Shown here: piece by piece, positions 45,701 through 47,249 of the stretch
Position numbering within the stretch: the first letter of the stretch is position 1
How the letters are laid out: the number at the start of each line of letters is the position of its first letter
IMG/VR virus record: IMGVR_UViG_3300024265_000086
Location: 1-47,249 of that record
Length of the DNA: 47,249 nt
Strand: one strand, 5' to 3'
Source of the DNA: a virus
Made by a program: the position numbers and the translations under genes
Notes under the pieces: model-generated
What the model was told of the DNA's origin: nothing
Database searches by the model: none
What the model saw: the letters and a program-made list of their open reading frames with translations, nothing else

Positions 45701-47249
45701 AAAAGACGATTTCGTCCATTTGCATACTCATAGTGATATGTCACAACTGGACGGTTGCGCGACAATAGACGCCTATACAAGGGCCGCAAAGAAGCGGGGT
45801 AACCCCGCTATAGCTATTACTGATCACGGGACTCTGAGAGGCTACCACGCGTTACACGAGGCAACTGAAAAACACGGGGTTAACCCGATTTATGGGATCG
45901 AATTCTATGTTGCAAAAAAAATGCGGCGCAAAGGATTAACCGACGAAGAAAAACAAGTTATTAGCGACGGCATGAAAAAGGCCGAAGCAAAGATCGCGGT
46001 TAAGGAGTTTGAGGAACAGGAAGGGATTAGGGACCGTTGGCATTTGACAGTTTGGGCGAAAAACGACGAAGGGTTGAAAAACCTCTTTTATCTATCCTCA
46101 AAGGCCTACACAGACGGGTTTTACTATAAACCAAGGATAGATATAGACGCATTGATAAAACACGGTGACGGGCTCATGGTGGGTTCCGGTTGTCTTGCTA
46201 GTGTTGTTAATGATCGAGTAATAGCAGGGAAGAAGAAAGAAGCAATTAAGGTATCAGATCAATTATTTGATCGCTTTGGTTCTGATTATTGGTTAGAAAT
46301 TCAACCACATCCAATCGATGAACAAGAAATTGCAAATAAATATTGCATGAATTTATCAAAACGGTATGGCGGAAAAGTTGGATTGTTGGCGACACAAGAC
46401 GCGCATTATGTTGGCCGCAAAGATGCAATCCATCACGATGTTATGTTGTGTATTGGTACGCATAAGTATTTGTCAGATCAAAAGCGTTTTCGTTTTGACG
46501 GCGATGGGTTCTTTTTGAAAAGGCGCGGACAAATGCGCCGATCGTTTGAAGATTGCCACCCGCTTTTGACAAAGCGGCAAATCAAAGAGGCACTTGATAA
46601 CACAATGGCTTTCGCTGAACGTGTAACGGCCAAAGTGGAAATCGATTACTTAAAAGGAATATTACCAGAAGTTGAATTGGGTGAAGGGTTTGATAACGAT
46701 TGGAGTTATTTCAAATCGCTTTGTTTTCAAGGTTGGATTTGGCGCGCAATGGACAAAAAAATCAAATTTGTCGCAAAAATGCGTGACGAAAAAAAATCGA
46801 GAATAGCAAAGGAATATAAAACCCGTTTAGCGTATGAAATGAACACAATCAAAAAACAAAAATTCATCCCGTATTTTTTGGTTGTTTATGATATTTATCG
46901 TTGGGTTCGAGAGAATAAAATAATGTGCGGACCGGGGCGCGGATCGGCGGCGGGCTCGCTTGTTTCGTATTTACTTGGTATCACTTCAGTTGACCCGATA
47001 GAACACGGGCTTTTGTTTGAACGTTTTATGAACCCGGATCGGATCGACTTGCCTGACATCGATATGGATTTTGAAGATTCGCGGCGGCAAGAAATAATCG
47101 ATTATTTGCGCGATAAATACGGACACGATCGTGTTGCCCAGATTGCCACGATCGGGACACTGAAGGGCAAAGCGTGTGTGCGGGATGTGAGCCGGGTTTT
47201 AGGCGTGCCAATTGCCGCAGTCAATGAGGTGGCAAGCTCAATAATTGAA
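45687..47249 (+). CDS. dnaE: DNA polymerase III alpha-like (DnaE-type), 5' part
   Basis: GTG 45687 with GGGG seven bases upstream opens a frame that runs off the window after 521 codons. The start has a PHP domain: FVHLHTHSDMSQLDG, IAITDHGTLRGYHALHEA and LLATQDAHYVG hold the His and Asp metal ligands. The polymerase core follows: KFIPYFLVVYDIYRWVRE, MCGPGRGSAAGSLVSYLLG, ITSVDPIEHGLLFERFMNP and LPDIDMDFED, with two of the catalytic aspartates at about codons 457-461, then GTLKGKACVRDVSRVLG. This is the replicative polymerase of bacterial type. It overlaps the FAD gene by 14 bases. Whether beta-clamp and tau-binding ends are present cannot be seen. Confidence 0.93.
   Translation, partial: MTKTKKDDFVHLHTHSDMSQLDGCATIDAYTRAAKKRGNPAIAITDHGTLRGYHALHEATEKHGVNPIYGIEFYVAKKMRRKGLTDEEKQVISDGMKKAEAKIAVKEFEEQEGIRDRWHLTVWAKNDEGLKNLFYLSSKAYTDGFYYKPRIDIDALIKHGDGLMVGSGCLASVVNDRVIAGKKKEAIKVSDQLFDRFGSDYWLEIQPHPIDEQEIANKYCMNLSKRYGGKVGLLATQDAHYVGRKDAIHHDVMLCIGTHKYLSDQKRFRFDGDGFFLKRRGQMRRSFEDCHPLLTKRQIKEALDNTMAFAERVTAKVEIDYLKGILPEVELGEGFDNDWSYFKSLCFQGWIWRAMDKKIKFVAKMRDEKKSRIAKEYKTRLAYEMNTIKKQKFIPYFLVVYDIYRWVRENKIMCGPGRGSAAGSLVSYLLGITSVDPIEHGLLFERFMNPDRIDLPDIDMDFEDSRRQEIIDYLRDKYGHDRVAQIATIGTLKGKACVRDVSRVLGVPIAAVNEVASSIIE

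Noticed and set aside
1-47249. CRISPR array, transposase, integrase or attachment site
   Set aside because: No regularly spaced 25-40 base repeats, no transposase or recombinase motifs, and no terminal inverted repeats were seen.

Overview
This window is part of the genome of a tailed bacteriophage with a contractile tail (myovirus type, Caudoviricetes). Every supported gene is on the + strand, genes are tightly packed with many ATGA, TAATG or GTGA overlaps, and the order head, neck, sheath, tube, chaperone, tape measure, baseplate, fibres is the usual one for contractile phages. The host cannot be named. A spanin-like pair suggests a Gram-negative host, and the replication genes are of bacterial type. 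I see no integrase, repressor, transposon, tRNA or CRISPR array, and no gene-free stretch over 300 bases (the longest is about 190 bases before 37,669).

Layout. 1-2.4 kb: the 3' end of a MuF-like minor head gene carrying a kinase-fold-like tail, an XkdF-type prohead protease, and a scaffold-like protein with a probable nested start. 2.5-4.9 kb: major capsid protein and small accessory proteins. 4.9-12.1 kb: an insertion-like block of fibre or decoration proteins, including a GH114-like TIM-barrel glycosidase, lying between capsid and neck genes and partly different in codon usage. 12.1-16.2 kb: neck genes (adaptor with an extra N-terminal domain, head-closure candidate, tail-completion protein, tail-terminator candidate). 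16.2-23.2 kb: sheath, tube, tail assembly chaperone with a -1 frameshift extension, and tape measure. 23.2-32.2 kb: LysM-type tube-baseplate protein, hub, spike, a proline-rich repeat protein, gp25, baseplate J, and gpI-like protein. 32.2-35.5 kb: a repeat-rich tail fibre and a small possible glycosyltransferase-like protein. 35.5-37.5 kb: small proteins and a lysis-like membrane cassette.

At 37.5-37.67 kb a strong inverted repeat and a sigma70-like promoter separate the late genes from a replication region: SF2 helicase, winged-helix protein, a repeat and hairpin region (candidate origin or attenuator), a probable replication protein, DnaC-like loader, DnaB-like helicase, DnaG-like primase, a Cys-rich protein, an FAD-dependent oxidoreductase, and a DnaE-type polymerase that runs off the window. 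Loader, helicase, primase and polymerase would together form a largely self-sufficient bacterial-type replisome.

The points most worth following are the MuF/kinase-like fusion, the FAD oxidoreductase inside the replisome operon, the repeat region at 39.5-39.8 kb, apparently leaderless promoters, a 72-bp duplication that puts a minicistron before the sheath gene, the head-located glycosidase module, and a proline-rich repeat protein beside the spike. Family assignments come from reading motifs by eye; no database search was run.
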